From Bacteroidota bacterium (lineage in GTDB: Bacteria; Bacteroidota; Bacteroidia; Chitinophagales; Chitinophagaceae): a stretch of 38,514 nucleotides of DNA. The stretch spans positions 1-38,514 of the forward strand of contig JAPLEI010000076.1 of assembly GCA_026391195.1 (NCBI GenBank), given 5' to 3'. Shown here in pieces: positions 27,087 to 35,317 of the stretch (position 1 is the stretch's first letter; every line of letters begins with the position of its first letter). Under the pieces are notes generated by a model that worked only from the letters and a program-made list of their open reading frames with translations, was not told where the DNA came from and searched no databases. The translations under genes and the position numbers were made by a program.

Positions 27087-29117
27087 TTACCAAATACGGG
27101 CCCTGTTTTCTGGTTTCCGGTACATTTTATGCTTTTCCGTTACCCCAAAATGGGTATAAAAGGGGTCGAAATTGCTCAGCGGACCCAAAACCCTGAATTC
27201 TTCAGGTGAATGGGGATCAACCGAAATACCGGTTCGTACATTTTCCGGGCGGTTTTTTATACGCCAAGCCTGGGCAAAACCCAGAAAAAAGCGCTGTTGC
27301 GGGGTGAAACCTTCTATTTTTTCTGTGCTCTTGGCCTGATTAGTTAATTGAAAAGCATCCCATGCAATCGCCAATCCACCGATATCCGCCAGATTCTCAC
27401 CCAGGGTGAGTTGTCCGTTAACCGACAAACTATCCAGCACTTTAAAGCCATTATATTGCTCAACAACGCCATTGGCCTTTTGGGTAAATTTCGCTCCATC
27501 AGAAGCTTGCCACCAATCTTTCAGGTTTCCGCTGGCATCATATTGGCGTCCCTGATCATCAAATCCATGCGTCATCTCATGACCAATCACCAAACCGATC
27601 GCCCCATAATTGATGGCATCATCCGCATCAGCATTAAAGAATGGCGATTGAAGTATGCCCGCAGGAAATACGATTTCATTGAATACCGGATTATAATAGG
27701 CATTTACCGTTGGCGCAGTCATCCCCCACTCCGTTTTATCTACCGGCTTACCAATCTTCTTAAGATTCTCTGCCAAATCGTGCTGCTGGATGCTTTGAAT
27801 ATTTTCAAAATACGTATCCCGGTTAATGGTTACATCCTCATAACTTTTCCAAGTATCCGGATAACCAATCTTTTTGATAAAGGCACTTAACTTTATCTGT
27901 GCCTGAGCCTTGGTGGTATCCGACATCCAGTCTAAGCCCGCAATTCTTTTTTGAAAAGCGATTTGCAAATTATTCACCAGTTCATCCATTCTTTTTTTAG
28001 CAGCCGGCGGAAAATATTTCTCAACATACAACTGACCCAACAAATCCTTCAAGCCTTCATCCGAACTTTGTACCATAGTTTTCCAACGGGGTGGCTGTTC
28101 GGTTAACCCAGAGAAAACCTTTCTAAAATCGAACCGGGTATCCCTAAACTGCTTACTCAGGTTTCGGGCATTGCTGGAGATATAATCATATGCGGCTTTT
28201 TGCTTCCACACTTTTATCGGCTCTGAGGCGAGCAGTTTGCCAAGGGCAGCATAATAGGCAGGTTGCGACACATTTACACTATCAGTTTGAATTCCCATTT
28301 TAGAAAATAACTCGGGCCAGTTTACTTGAGGCGCTTGCTGTTGTAACTGGGCAACCGACATCTTATGGTAGTTTTTTATTGGGTCGCGTAATTCAACCGG
28401 TGTAAGGTGCGAAGCAGCTATTTTAGTTTCTAAAGCCAATACCTGCGCTGCCTGCTTTTGTGCCAGTGCAGCATCTGTTCCGGTTAATGTAAAATAGGTT
28501 TCAATATTTTTAACAAAGGCATTGCGAATACTTACGGAAATAGAATCGGTTTTGGTATAGTAGCTTTTCTCTGGTAAGGATAGCCCTGCCTGTGTTAGCA
28601 CCAGAATATTTCGGCTGCTGTTCTTTTCATCTGCCGAAACATAATACCCAATCGGCGAAAAATCGTTGGCCAACTTCATTTCATCTCCCATCAGTTGAAT
28701 CAACTGCTGATAAGTTGTAACGGCTGCAATTTTAGCCAGCGTGTTTTTCAATGGTTCACTTCCTCTTTTTTCAATGGTGGCTGTATCCATACCACTGGCA
28801 TAGTAATCGCCCACTTTCTGTGCGGCACTTCCTTTGGGATGATTGGTGTTCGCAGCTAACCCATCTAAAATAATGCGGAGTTTTTTTAAGTTATTATCAT
28901 ACAAACTATAAAAGCTACCCCAGCCCGATTGATCATCCGGGATTTTGGTGGTTGCCAGCCATTTTCCGTTTGCATATTTAAAAAAATTATCACCCGGTTG
29001 AATGGAAGTATCCATGCCGGCTACATCAAAAGCAGCTGCTTCGGGTTGAGCAGTATTTTTACAGGAGCTGAGCCCAGCCGCTACACAAAGGATTAGCAAA
29101 AGGGAATATTGTTTCAT
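27087..29117 (-). CDS. M13-family zinc metallopeptidase, lipoprotein
   Basis: The preferred start at 29117 (MKQYSLLLILCVAAGL) gives a lipoprotein signal with lipobox LSSC and lipidated C19; the frame stays open to 29159. The mature protein of about 657 residues is a neprilysin/PepO-like endopeptidase. It has the N-terminal M13 domain (PGDNFFKYANGKWL), the zinc motif HEMTH (H513, E514, H517), and the third-ligand motif ENLADIGGL. A C-terminal FRVLGPLSNFDPFYTHFGV-type ending completes the fold. It should degrade peptides in the periplasm or at the outer membrane. Its position between rplL and rpoB is unusual, as these are normally adjacent. Confidence 0.95.
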   Translation of the reverse strand: MKQYSLLLILCVAAGLSSCKNTAQPEAAAFDVAGMDTSIQPGDNFFKYANGKWLATTKIPDDQSGWGSFYSLYDNNLKKLRIILDGLAANTNHPKGSAAQKVGDYYASGMDTATIEKRGSEPLKNTLAKIAAVTTYQQLIQLMGDEMKLANDFSPIGYYVSADEKNSSRNILVLTQAGLSLPEKSYYTKTDSISVSIRNAFVKNIETYFTLTGTDAALAQKQAAQVLALETKIAASHLTPVELRDPIKNYHKMSVAQLQQQAPQVNWPELFSKMGIQTDSVNVSQPAYYAALGKLLASEPIKVWKQKAAYDYISSNARNLSKQFRDTRFDFRKVFSGLTEQPPRWKTMVQSSDEGLKDLLGQLYVEKYFPPAAKKRMDELVNNLQIAFQKRIAGLDWMSDTTKAQAQIKLSAFIKKIGYPDTWKSYEDVTINRDTYFENIQSIQQHDLAENLKKIGKPVDKTEWGMTAPTVNAYYNPVFNEIVFPAGILQSPFFNADADDAINYGAIGLVIGHEMTHGFDDQGRQYDASGNLKDWWQASDGAKFTQKANGVVEQYNGFKVLDSLSVNGQLTLGENLADIGGLAIAWDAFQLTNQAKSTEKIEGFTPQQRFFLGFAQAWRIKNRPENVRTGISVDPHSPEEFRVLGPLSNFDPFYTHFGVTEKHKMYRKPENRARIW

Positions 29118-29212
29118 ACTTTTTTTTCTTAAAAATAAATAACGCTTCTGGGAAACCAATAACTATTTGGATAAGCGGTATGCTAATTAGATGAATATAC
29201 CCGGGTAAAAAC

Positions 29213-29242
29213 AAAAAAGCCGACCTCGCAGGAGGTCGGCTT
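29213..29242 (-). terminator. Rho-independent terminator after rplL
   Basis: AAGCCGACCTC (29217-29227) pairs perfectly with 29232-29242 around a 4-nt loop. The A-run at 29213-29218 gives the U-run on the minus strand. It ends the rplKAJL transcript before the M13 gene. Confidence 0.93.
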
Positions 29243-29263
29243 ATAAAATTCAAAGAAGAATAA

Positions 29264-29638
29264 TTACTTGATTTCCACTTCAGCACCGGCTTCTTTCAGC
29301 TTATTGGCTACTTCTTCGGCTTCTGATTTAGAAACACCTTCTTTAACTGGCTTCGGTGCACCGTCTACCAGGTCTTTGGCTTCTTTCAGTCCTAAACCGG
29401 TTAATTCTTTAACGATTTTCACCACAGTCAATTTGCTGGCACCTCCGCTAACGATGATTACATCAAAGGCTGTTTTTTCTTCAACAGCAGCTGCTCCGCC
29501 ACCGTCGCCGCTGGCCATTACTACTGCAGCAGCAGCGGGTTCGATACCGTAATCTGCTTTTAGTACATCTGCTAATTCTTGAACTTCTTTAACTGTTAAG
29601 CCTACTAATTGTTCGGCTAATGCTTTTACGTCTGCCAT
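29264..29638 (-). CDS. rplL: 50S ribosomal protein L7/L12
   Basis: The 124-residue protein has an N-terminal dimerisation helix ([22 protein letters not shown]), an Ala/Gly-rich hinge, and the conserved C-terminal domain with [35 protein letters not shown] and [17 protein letters not shown]. It forms the ribosomal stalk that recruits translation factors. It lies 103 bp after rplJ, and that gap holds a conserved-looking hairpin. A strong terminator follows. Confidence 0.99.
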   Translation of the reverse strand: MADVKALAEQLVGLTVKEVQELADVLKADYGIEPAAAAVVMASGDGGGAAAVEEKTAFDVIIVSGGASKLTVVKIVKELTGLGLKEAKDLVDGAPKPVKEGVSKSEAEEVANKLKEAGAEVEIK

Positions 29639-29653
29639 AGTTTGTAAATTTTT

Positions 29654-29686
29654 TCCGTCTTCATATCACCTGGGTGATCCGACGGA
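29654..29686 (-). promoter_or_regulatory. Hairpin between rplJ and rplL
   Basis: Outer arms TCCGTC (29654-29659) and GACGGA (29681-29686) enclose an inner stem ATCACC/GGTGAT at 29665-29678. No T-run follows directly, so it may be an RNA-processing or translation-control element rather than a terminator. The greater need for L12 than L10 makes such control plausible; that is inference. Confidence 0.5.
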
Positions 29687-29741
29687 GGGTTTAAAAAAAT
29701 TTGCCGTTGGGCGTTTATTTGAATAAAAAAATCCGTTGTTA

Positions 29742-30260
29742 TTAAGCTTCTGCCGGTGTGGCATCGGCTTGTTTTTCGTGGTGGTGCAACAGGGCTGCCA
29801 ATACACGTTTGGCAGGTGATTGCAACAATCCGAGTACCTCTCCGATTAATTCGTTCTTCGTCTTAATCTTGGTGAGTGCTAACAGTGACTCGTCGCCGGT
29901 AAATACATCACCATTAATAAACGCGGCCTTTAATTGAGGGCGGTTGGTGTTAGATGATTTACGGAATGCGCTGAGAATTACAGCTGGCTCTTTCGGATTA
30001 TCGGAGAACATGAGCGCAGTAACTTGATGCAGGGAATCAAACACACCAGCATACTTTTCAGCATCCAGTGATTCGAGGGCCTTGCGAATCAGGGTATTTT
30101 TAGCCACCTTCATTTCTACTTGCTTGTTGAAACAAGTTCTGCGGAGGGTACTCACCTGAGCAACCGAAAGCGATTCAGTATCGGTAATGTAGAAGTTATT
30201 GTACTGAGAGAATTTTTCTTTCAGTATTTCAATCACTTCATTTTTCTCTTGCTTTGTCAT
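29742..30260 (-). CDS. rplJ: 50S ribosomal protein L10
   Basis: The 172-residue protein anchors the L7/L12 stalk to 23S rRNA. It shows the N-terminal KNEVIEILKEKFSQYNNFYI with TDTESLSVAQVSTLRR, the VAKNTLIRKAL motif, and the C-terminal stalk-binding helix with LIGEVLGLLQSPAKRVLAAL. It lies 61 bp after rplA in the standard order. A short hairpin, GCGCC-aga-GGCGC, sits in that gap at 30295-30307. Confidence 0.98.
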   Translation of the reverse strand: MTKQEKNEVIEILKEKFSQYNNFYITDTESLSVAQVSTLRRTCFNKQVEMKVAKNTLIRKALESLDAEKYAGVFDSLHQVTALMFSDNPKEPAVILSAFRKSSNTNRPQLKAAFINGDVFTGDESLLALTKIKTKNELIGEVLGLLQSPAKRVLAALLHHHEKQADATPAEA

Positions 30261-30294
30261 AACTAATTTTTTTTAGAGCCCGGGTCATTTCCAA

Positions 30295-30307
30295 GCGCCA
30301 GAGGCGC
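30295..30307 (-). repeat. Short hairpin in the rplA-rplJ gap
   Basis: GCGCC and GGCGC are separated by aga. It may be a minimal part of an L10-type leader, or one more copy of the 5-bp-arm, 3-nt-loop hairpin design seen at 3164-3630. Confidence 0.4.
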
Positions 30308-30321
30308 ACAGATCACAGGGA

Positions 30322-31014
30322 TTAGTTGATTAATGATTTTGTGTCTAAGGCAATACCCGGACTCATCGTGCTGGCCATACTTACCCCTTTCAGGTAAATA
30401 CCTTTGGCGGCAGAAGGCTTCAGCTTGTTAATTGCATTGATCAGTTCGGCACTGTTTTCGGCAATCTTATCTGAAGAGAAAGAAACTCTTCCAATAGAAG
30501 CGTGTACAATTCCGGATTTATCAACCTTAAAGGCAATTTTACCACCCTTTACTTCATTTACGGCTGCTGCTACGTCGTTGGTAACGGTTCCGGTTTTAGG
30601 GTTTGGCATTAAGTTACGAGGACCGAGCACTTTACCCAGTTTACCAATTTTAGGCATCACAGATGGGGTAGCGATAATTACATCAACTTCCACCCAGCCA
30701 CCTTCAATTTTGGTGATAAACTCATCCAAACCTACAAAATCTGCACCGGCTTCTTTGGCTGCTGCTTCTTTATCGGGTGTGCAAAGAACGAGTACTTTTT
30801 TTGTTTTACCGGTACCATGTGGAAGGGAAACCGTTCCCCGAACCTGCTGGTCGGCTTTTTTGGGATCAACGCCCAAACGGATATGAAGGTCTACAGAACT
30901 GTCGAACTTCGTACAATTGATTTCTTTAACTAAAGCGGAAGCATCCTTGAGGGAATACATTTTATTTTTATCCACCTTAGTAACTGCTACTTTTCTTTTT
31001 TTAGTAAGTGCCAT
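30322..31014 (-). CDS. rplA: 50S ribosomal protein L1
   Basis: The 230-residue protein binds 23S rRNA at the exit-site stalk. Conserved segments seen are [51 protein letters not shown], and the signature [20 protein letters not shown]. It follows rplK after 42 bp in the usual operon. In many bacteria L1 also represses its own operon by binding the leader, but no such site is evident here. Confidence 0.99.
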   Translation of the reverse strand: MALTKKRKVAVTKVDKNKMYSLKDASALVKEINCTKFDSSVDLHIRLGVDPKKADQQVRGTVSLPHGTGKTKKVLVLCTPDKEAAAKEAGADFVGLDEFITKIEGGWVEVDVIIATPSVMPKIGKLGKVLGPRNLMPNPKTGTVTNDVAAAVNEVKGGKIAFKVDKSGIVHASIGRVSFSSDKIAENSAELINAINKLKPSAAKGIYLKGVSMASTMSPGIALDTKSLIN

Positions 31015-31056
31015 TTTCTACTAGTTGTAATTGCCTATGCAATTGGTGAATAATAA

Positions 31057-31500
31057 TTAATTTTCCCAGGGGGCTTTTCCATCAACTGTAATTCCCATAC
31101 TGCGGGCAGTACCGGCCACCATGCTCATGGCGCTGTTTACAGTAAATGCATTTAAATCAGACATCTTGTCGTTGGCAATAGCCTCAATCTGATCCCAGGT
31201 AACCTTGCCCACTTTCTGGCGGTTACTTTCTTTGGAGCCGGACTGAATTTTGGCTGCTTCCATTAACTGAACAGCGGCTGGGGCTGTTTTGATTACAAAG
31301 TCGAAAGACTTGTCGGTGTAAACAGTGATAAGCACGGGAACTACTTTTCCCATTTTATCCTGCGTTCTGGCATTGAATTGCTTGCAGAACTCCATAATGT
31401 TAACACCCTTTGAACCGAGTGCCGGGCCTACGGGAGGCGCAGGATTGGCTTGTCCGCCTTTCACTTGCAACTTCACGAAGCCAGAGATTTCTTTGGCCAT
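31057..31500 (-). CDS. rplK: 50S ribosomal protein L11
   Basis: The 147-residue protein sits at the GTPase-associated centre. Diagnostic segments are [23 protein letters not shown] (N-terminal domain) and the C-terminal [11 protein letters not shown]. It opens the rplKAJL transcript: a TTG-N20-TACCTTTG promoter lies about 90 nt upstream, and a terminator separates it from nusG. Confidence 0.99.
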   Translation of the reverse strand: MAKEISGFVKLQVKGGQANPAPPVGPALGSKGVNIMEFCKQFNARTQDKMGKVVPVLITVYTDKSFDFVIKTAPAAVQLMEAAKIQSGSKESNRQKVGKVTWDQIEAIANDKMSDLNAFTVNSAMSMVAGTARSMGITVDGKAPWEN

Positions 31501-31586
31501 TTTTTTTAGATTTAATTGGTGATAGCGTCTCGCCTAAGGCTAGACTCCCAAATTCAATCATTCTCGTAAAAGAACTTTTGGGGCGG

Positions 31587-31617
31587 CAAAGGTAGGGATA
31601 TTGTCTTTATTTTCCAA
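31587..31617 (-). promoter_or_regulatory. Promoter for rplKAJL (TTG-N20-TACCTTTG)
   Basis: CAAAGGTA at 31587-31594 is TACCTTTG on the coding strand, and the -33 TTG is the complement of 31615-31617. Both match the Bacteroidota consensus. Confidence 0.75.
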
Positions 31618-31667
31618 TTATTTTGGGTTCTAAGCGGCTAAATCTGCCTTTTTTCGGCTGTATGCAC

Positions 31668-31694
31668 AAAAAAAGCCGCCGAAATTCGGCGGCT
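31668..31694 (-). terminator. Rho-independent terminator after nusG
   Basis: GCCGCCG (31675-31681) pairs with CGGCGGC (31687-31693) around a 5-nt loop and can extend by A-U pairs. The A-run at 31668-31674 is the U-run of the minus strand. Confidence 0.92.
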
Positions 31695-31715
31695 TTGTAA
31701 GAAAAACGGGTTCGG

Positions 31716-32327
31716 TTAGCTGATTTTCTCCACCTGCATGTAGCTGAGTTCTACCGGTGTAGAACGGCCGAATATTTTTACGGTAACCTTTAATTTCTTT
31801 TTCTCATCATTCACGTCCTCAATTACCCCATTGAAATCATTGAAAGGTCCTTCAATAATTTTAATGGTTTCGCCAATGATAAATGGTTCGCTCATGGTAA
31901 CGCCTTGGTCGTTCATTTCATCTACCTTACCTAGCATTTTATTCACTTCAGCTTTGCGGAGCTTAACGATATTTCCTTTTGAACCCTTTCCGTCGGTTAA
32001 AAAGTGCATCACATTGCTCACATTGCTGATGTGTTGTACAATATCGTCGGAGAGTTTACCATCCAGCACTTCCATCATTACATAGCCAGGATAATAGTTT
32101 TTTTCGCGCATTACTTTTTTACCGTTCTGCACTTTATATACTTTCTCCATGGGCAGGAAAACCTGCTTAATGATGGTTTGCCATCCACTGCGTAAAATAT
32201 CTTTATCCAGATACTCCTTCACTTTTCTTTCCTTTCCACTCACCACGCGCAACACATACCATTTGGTATCGGGTGCAGGGGGAGCTGTATTTTCTACCAC
32301 GGTAGTGGTGGTTTCCATCGTATCCAT
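31716..32327 (-). CDS. nusG: Transcription termination/antitermination factor NusG
   Basis: The 203-residue protein starts with about 20 extra Thr-rich residues before the NGN domain (KWYVLRVVSGKERKVKEYL). The C-terminal KOW domain shows IGETIKIIEGPFNDFNGVIE. It travels with RNA polymerase and links it to Rho and the ribosome. secE lies 8 bp upstream, so they are co-transcribed, and a terminator follows. Confidence 0.98.
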   Translation of the reverse strand: MDTMETTTTVVENTAPPAPDTKWYVLRVVSGKERKVKEYLDKDILRSGWQTIIKQVFLPMEKVYKVQNGKKVMREKNYYPGYVMMEVLDGKLSDDIVQHISNVSNVMHFLTDGKGSKGNIVKLRKAEVNKMLGKVDEMNDQGVTMSEPFIIGETIKIIEGPFNDFNGVIEDVNDEKKKLKVTVKIFGRSTPVELSYMQVEKIS

Positions 32328-32335
32328 AAGAATGA

Positions 32336-32530
32336 TTACTTAAAGAGTGAGTAAATCAATTTCAGCAACTGATTGCTGGCAAAATCCATCAGCGATACCA
32401 TGGCGGTAATCAGAATCGTTGCAACCAGTACAATCATAGTACTTTGTTGTAAGTGATTCCAACTGGGCCAGGTTACTTTTTCCAGCAGTTCCTGATAACT
32501 TTCGCGGAAATAATTGGCAATTTTATTCAT
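32336..32530 (-). CDS. secE: Preprotein translocase subunit SecE
   Basis: The 64-residue protein has one membrane helix (about 30-52, MIVLVATILITAMVSLMDFA) after the conserved amphipathic segment ESYQELLEKVTWPSW. It clamps SecY in the Sec translocon. The frame is open upstream to 32587, but that stretch overlaps the tRNA-Trp gene. The ATG at 32530 (MNKIANYF) is the family start. It sits between tRNA-Trp and nusG, as in most bacteria. Confidence 0.97.
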   Translation of the reverse strand: MNKIANYFRESYQELLEKVTWPSWNHLQQSTMIVLVATILITAMVSLMDFASNQLLKLIYSLFK

Positions 32531-32557
32531 AAAAAATATTTGAAACCCATTAGGTTG

Positions 32558-32629
32558 CACGGGCACTAGGATTCGAACCCAGATCAAAGGTTTTGGAGAC
32601 CTCTACACTAACCGTTGTGCTATGCCCGT
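32558..32629 (-). tRNA. tRNA-Trp (CCA)
   Basis: The acceptor arm ACGGGCA pairs with TGCCCGT, and the anticodon stem GAGGT/ACCTT encloses loop CTCCAAA with anticodon CCA. GGTTCGAATCC forms the T arm. The 3' CCA is not encoded. It lies between tuf and secE, a common bacterial position. Confidence 0.96.
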
Positions 32630-32635
32630 ATAAAG

Positions 32636-32700
32636 CTAAAAGCTATTCCGGAGACCGGAACAGCTTTTAGAAATGTTGACAAATGTAATAAAACATTTGT
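32636..32700 (-). terminator. Two hairpins between tuf and tRNA-Trp
   Basis: The first (32636-32670) has arms CTAAAAGCT/AGCTTTTAG enclosing TTCCGG-aga-CCGGAA. The second (32679-32700) has arms ACAAATGT/ACATTTGT around six bases. The first is very stable but its T-run is weak. Together they could attenuate or process the tuf transcript before tRNA-Trp. Confidence 0.6.
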
Positions 32701-32730
32701 AAATAAACCGTGAAAGCTAGGCTTCCAGGC

Positions 32731-33921
32731 TTATTTTAAAATTTCAGTAACCTGACCGGCACCTACGGTACGTCCACCTTCGCGGATAGCGAATTTCAGA
32801 CCTTTTTCCATAGCGATCGGCTGAATCAGCTTCACAGAAAGGTTAATATTATCACCGGGCATTACCATTTCCGTTCCTGCAGGCAGGGTTACTTCACCGG
32901 TTACATCGGTAGTACGGAAATAGAATTGAGGACGGTATTTGTTAAAGAAAGGGGTATGACGACCACCTTCTTCTTTGCTTAGTACATAAACCTCTCCTTT
33001 GAACTCAGTGTGCGGAGTGATAGATCCTGGCTTGCAAAGTACCATACCTCTACGGATTTGGGTCTTTTCAATACCACGAAGTAACAAACCTGCATTATCA
33101 CCAGCTTCTCCTTCATCTAACAATTTCTTAAACATCTCAACACCAGTAACAGTAGAAGTTAAAGGGGCTTCCATTAAACCAACAATCTCAACACCTTCAC
33201 CCACTTTAATACGACCACGCTCGATACGACCCGTTGCAACCGTACCACGACCTGTGATAGAGAATACATCTTCTACACTCATCAAGAATGCCATATCCAC
33301 CGGACGAGGAGGCAAAGGAATATAAGTATCAACGGCTTCCATCAGCTCATCGATTTTTGCTACCCACTTTGGATCTTCAGCCAAAGCACCCGTAGCAGAA
33401 CCTTGAATGATAGGAGTATTATCTCCGTCGAAACCGTATGAAGTTAATAATTCACGGATTTCCATTTCAACCAGTTCAAGCAACTCAGCATCATCTACCA
33501 AGTCAACCTTGTTCATAAATACTACGATACGAGGTACACCTACCTGACGAGCCAACAAGATGTGCTCCTTAGTTTGCGGCATAGGACCATCTGTAGCGGC
33601 TACCACCAGAATAGCACCGTCCATTTGAGCAGCCCCGGTAATCATGTTCTTCACATAATCGGCGTGACCAGGACAGTCAACGTGCGCATAGTGGCGATTA
33701 GCTGTTTGGTATTCTACGTGCGCAGTATTGATAGTGATACCCCTTTCTTTTTCTTCAGGAGCTCCATCAATCTCGTCATACTTCTTTGCTACGTTACCCA
33801 TACCTTTTTTAGACAAGATCATGGTAATAGCTGCTGTTAAAGTAGTTTTACCATGGTCAACGTGACCAATGGTACCTACGTTTACGTGGGGTTTTTCCCT
33901 CTTAAAGGTCTCTTTTGCCAT
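32731..33921 (-). CDS. tuf: Elongation factor Tu
   Basis: 396 residues, full length. The P-loop GHVDHGKT is at 19-26, the effector region has [13 protein letters not shown]3 is DCPGHADY, and G4 is NKVD. Domains 2 and 3 are complete, ending in the conserved [11 protein letters not shown]. It delivers aminoacyl-tRNA to the ribosome. Four tRNA genes precede it on the same strand within about 0.6 kb, so it is probably the end of a tRNA-tuf transcript. Confidence 0.99.
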   Translation of the reverse strand: MAKETFKREKPHVNVGTIGHVDHGKTTLTAAITMILSKKGMGNVAKKYDEIDGAPEEKERGITINTAHVEYQTANRHYAHVDCPGHADYVKNMITGAAQMDGAILVVAATDGPMPQTKEHILLARQVGVPRIVVFMNKVDLVDDAELLELVEMEIRELLTSYGFDGDNTPIIQGSATGALAEDPKWVAKIDELMEAVDTYIPLPPRPVDMAFLMSVEDVFSITGRGTVATGRIERGRIKVGEGVEIVGLMEAPLTSTVTGVEMFKKLLDEGEAGDNAGLLLRGIEKTQIRRGMVLCKPGSITPHTEFKGEVYVLSKEEGGRHTPFFNKYRPQFYFRTTDVTGEVTLPAGTEMVMPGDNINLSVKLIQPIAMEKGLKFAIREGGRTVGAGQVTEILK

Positions 33922-34084
33922 TTTTATCGTTTTTTATTGTGTTTTTCAATGGTGGTTGCTGCCAACCGGGTTAATAAATGTGAGTTTTGAGCCCGCAAGG
34001 TAATCATTTACTTGCGATACCGGCCAAACTCCAGGCCTTATTTGTTGCCATTTCCCGGTTACCCGGTACTACTGGTTGAAGCAG

Positions 34085-34156
<72 letters not shown>

Positions 34157-34178
34157 ATTCACTCAGTAAACCAACTAG

Positions 34179-34251
34179 AGCGGAAGACGAGGGTCGAACT
34201 CGCGACCTATAGCTTGGAAGGCTATCGCTCTACCAATTGAGCTACTTCCGC
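34179..34251 (-). tRNA. tRNA-Gly (TCC)
   Basis: The acceptor GCGGAAG pairs with CTTCCGC. Anticodon stem ATAGC/GCTAT encloses loop CTTCCAA with anticodon TCC. The T arm carries GTTCGACCC. CCA is not encoded. Confidence 0.96.
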
Positions 34252-34327
34252 TTTTTCTGCTGAAACTGGCCGACAGTTACCAACAGCTTTTAAAAGAACA
34301 ATTCATTGCTCCGAAAAACAATGGATG

Positions 34328-34410
34328 TGGGCAGAGCAGGGTTCGAACCTGCGTACTCGTGAGAGAACAGATTTACAGGCTGTCGCCTTTAACCGCTCGG
34401 CCATCTGCCC
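34328..34410 (-). tRNA. tRNA-Tyr (GTA)
   Basis: This class II tRNA has a long variable arm. The acceptor GGGCAGA pairs with TCTGCCC, and the anticodon loop CTGTAAA carries GTA. The anticodon stem has a C-U mismatch at the loop-closing pair (ACAGC against TCTGT). The T arm carries GGTTCGAACCC. Discriminator is A, as expected for Tyr. Confidence 0.95.
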
Positions 34411-34488
34411 TTGAATTCGTCACACAAAGTAAAAATATACGAACGCGTTTTATTTCGCACCCTATCCTTACCTCCTTGTATGTTGGAG

Positions 34489-34561
34489 AGCCGAAGATGG
34501 GACTCGAACCCGCGACCTGCTGATTACAAATCAGCTGCTCTACCAGCTGAGCTACTTCGGC
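34489..34561 (-). tRNA. tRNA-Thr (TGT)
   Basis: The acceptor GCCGAAG pairs with CTTCGGC. Anticodon stem GCTGA/TCAGC encloses loop TTTGTAA with anticodon TGT. The T arm carries GGTTCGAGTCC. It is the first gene of the tRNA-tuf transcript. Confidence 0.96.
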
Positions 34562-34672
34562 ATTATTGGTCTACTACTTGCCGAAACTTACCCATTTTCC
34601 TCCCCAAAAAGGATAAAAAACAAGCAAATTCAGCGGCAAAATACAAAGAACTATCCCCATTTTTTGGGATGG

Positions 34673-34703
34673 CAAAGGTAATGGAAATCTTTATTCGGCA
34701 AAA
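34673..34703 (-). promoter_or_regulatory. Promoter of the tRNA-tuf operon (TTTTG-N18-TACCTTTG)
   Basis: CAAAGGTA at 34673-34680 is TACCTTTG on the coding strand, and TTTTG (34699-34703) lies 18 nt further upstream. Both fit the Bacteroidota consensus closely. The first tRNA starts about 110 nt downstream. Confidence 0.78.
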
Positions 34704-34818
34704 TTTTGAATTGAATATTTTTCACCTAAAATTTCCAACCGGCCAAAAAGGCACCATTTTGTTTCCTTTTTCTGCCCATTTCTAACCCAACTTCCTGATT
34801 TTCTTCCACCCAGTCGAT

Positions 34819-34850
34819 AAAAAAAGGCAGGTGACTAATCATCACCTGCC
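34819..34850 (-). terminator. Rho-independent terminator after hpf
   Basis: GGCAGGTGA (34826-34834) pairs perfectly with TCACCTGCC (34842-34850) around a 7-nt loop. The A-run at 34819-34825 is the U-run of the minus strand. Confidence 0.93.
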
Positions 34851-34877
34851 CCTGATTACCTTTTCGTATAACCAACC

Positions 34878-35177
34878 CTAGGCGGCTAATTTTTCTTTTT
34901 TTCTTTTTAACTGATTAATCATAGACTCCAACGCCTTGTCGAATGACTCTTCAAATTGTTTGGTAGAGCATTTGGTAAATAAATCGTGCCTGGGCACATG
35001 TACCTTAATTTCTACCACTTTGTCTTTGATAACGTGCACCACATTGTCTAGTTTTAAAAATACTTCTACTTTAATAAGTGAGTCGTGAAAAGTGGTTAGC
35101 TTTTCTGCTTTCCGGGTCACATAATCGACCAGTTTGGCATCTGCTTCAAAATGCACCGTGTGGATGTGTAAATTCAT
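34878..35177 (-). CDS. hpf: Ribosome hibernation promoting factor, short form
   Basis: The 99-residue HPF/RaiA protein has the beta-alpha-beta-beta-beta-alpha fold. Visible segments are the N-terminal MNLHIHTVHFEAD, the helix LVDYVTRKAEKLTTF, and the C-terminal helix DKALESMINQLKRKKEKL, which is strongly basic. It lacks the long-form C-terminal dimerisation domain. It binds idle ribosomes in stationary phase. A TAACTTTC site about 70 nt upstream is a weak promoter candidate. Confidence 0.92.
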   Translation of the reverse strand: MNLHIHTVHFEADAKLVDYVTRKAEKLTTFHDSLIKVEVFLKLDNVVHVIKDKVVEIKVHVPRHDLFTKCSTKQFEESFDKALESMINQLKRKKEKLAA

Positions 35178-35317
35178 GACATATCGTTTTCAGTGAAAAA
35201 ATTTCCGGCTATCAATCCCATCGGATATAAACCGAAATTACAATAGAAAGTTACGAATCTTTTTACCTGAAAACATGACTTTTGTCGGGTTTGTACAACT
35301 TTTAAGATTTCTTTTTA

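Larger units (their letters stand above)
34562..34877. other. Intergenic region (316 bp) between tRNA-Thr and hpf
   Basis: No gene is visible. It contains the promoter of the tRNA-tuf operon and the terminator of hpf, both on the minus strand. Confidence 0.7.

Noticed and set aside
32531..32587. N-terminal extension of SecE
   Set aside because: It is the antisense-free read of the tRNA-Trp 3' part; the ATG at 32530 gives the normal 64-residue SecE.
34411..34785. 124-codon plus-strand frame
   Set aside because: It runs across tRNA-Thr(TGT) and the tRNA-tuf promoter and has no protein-family features.
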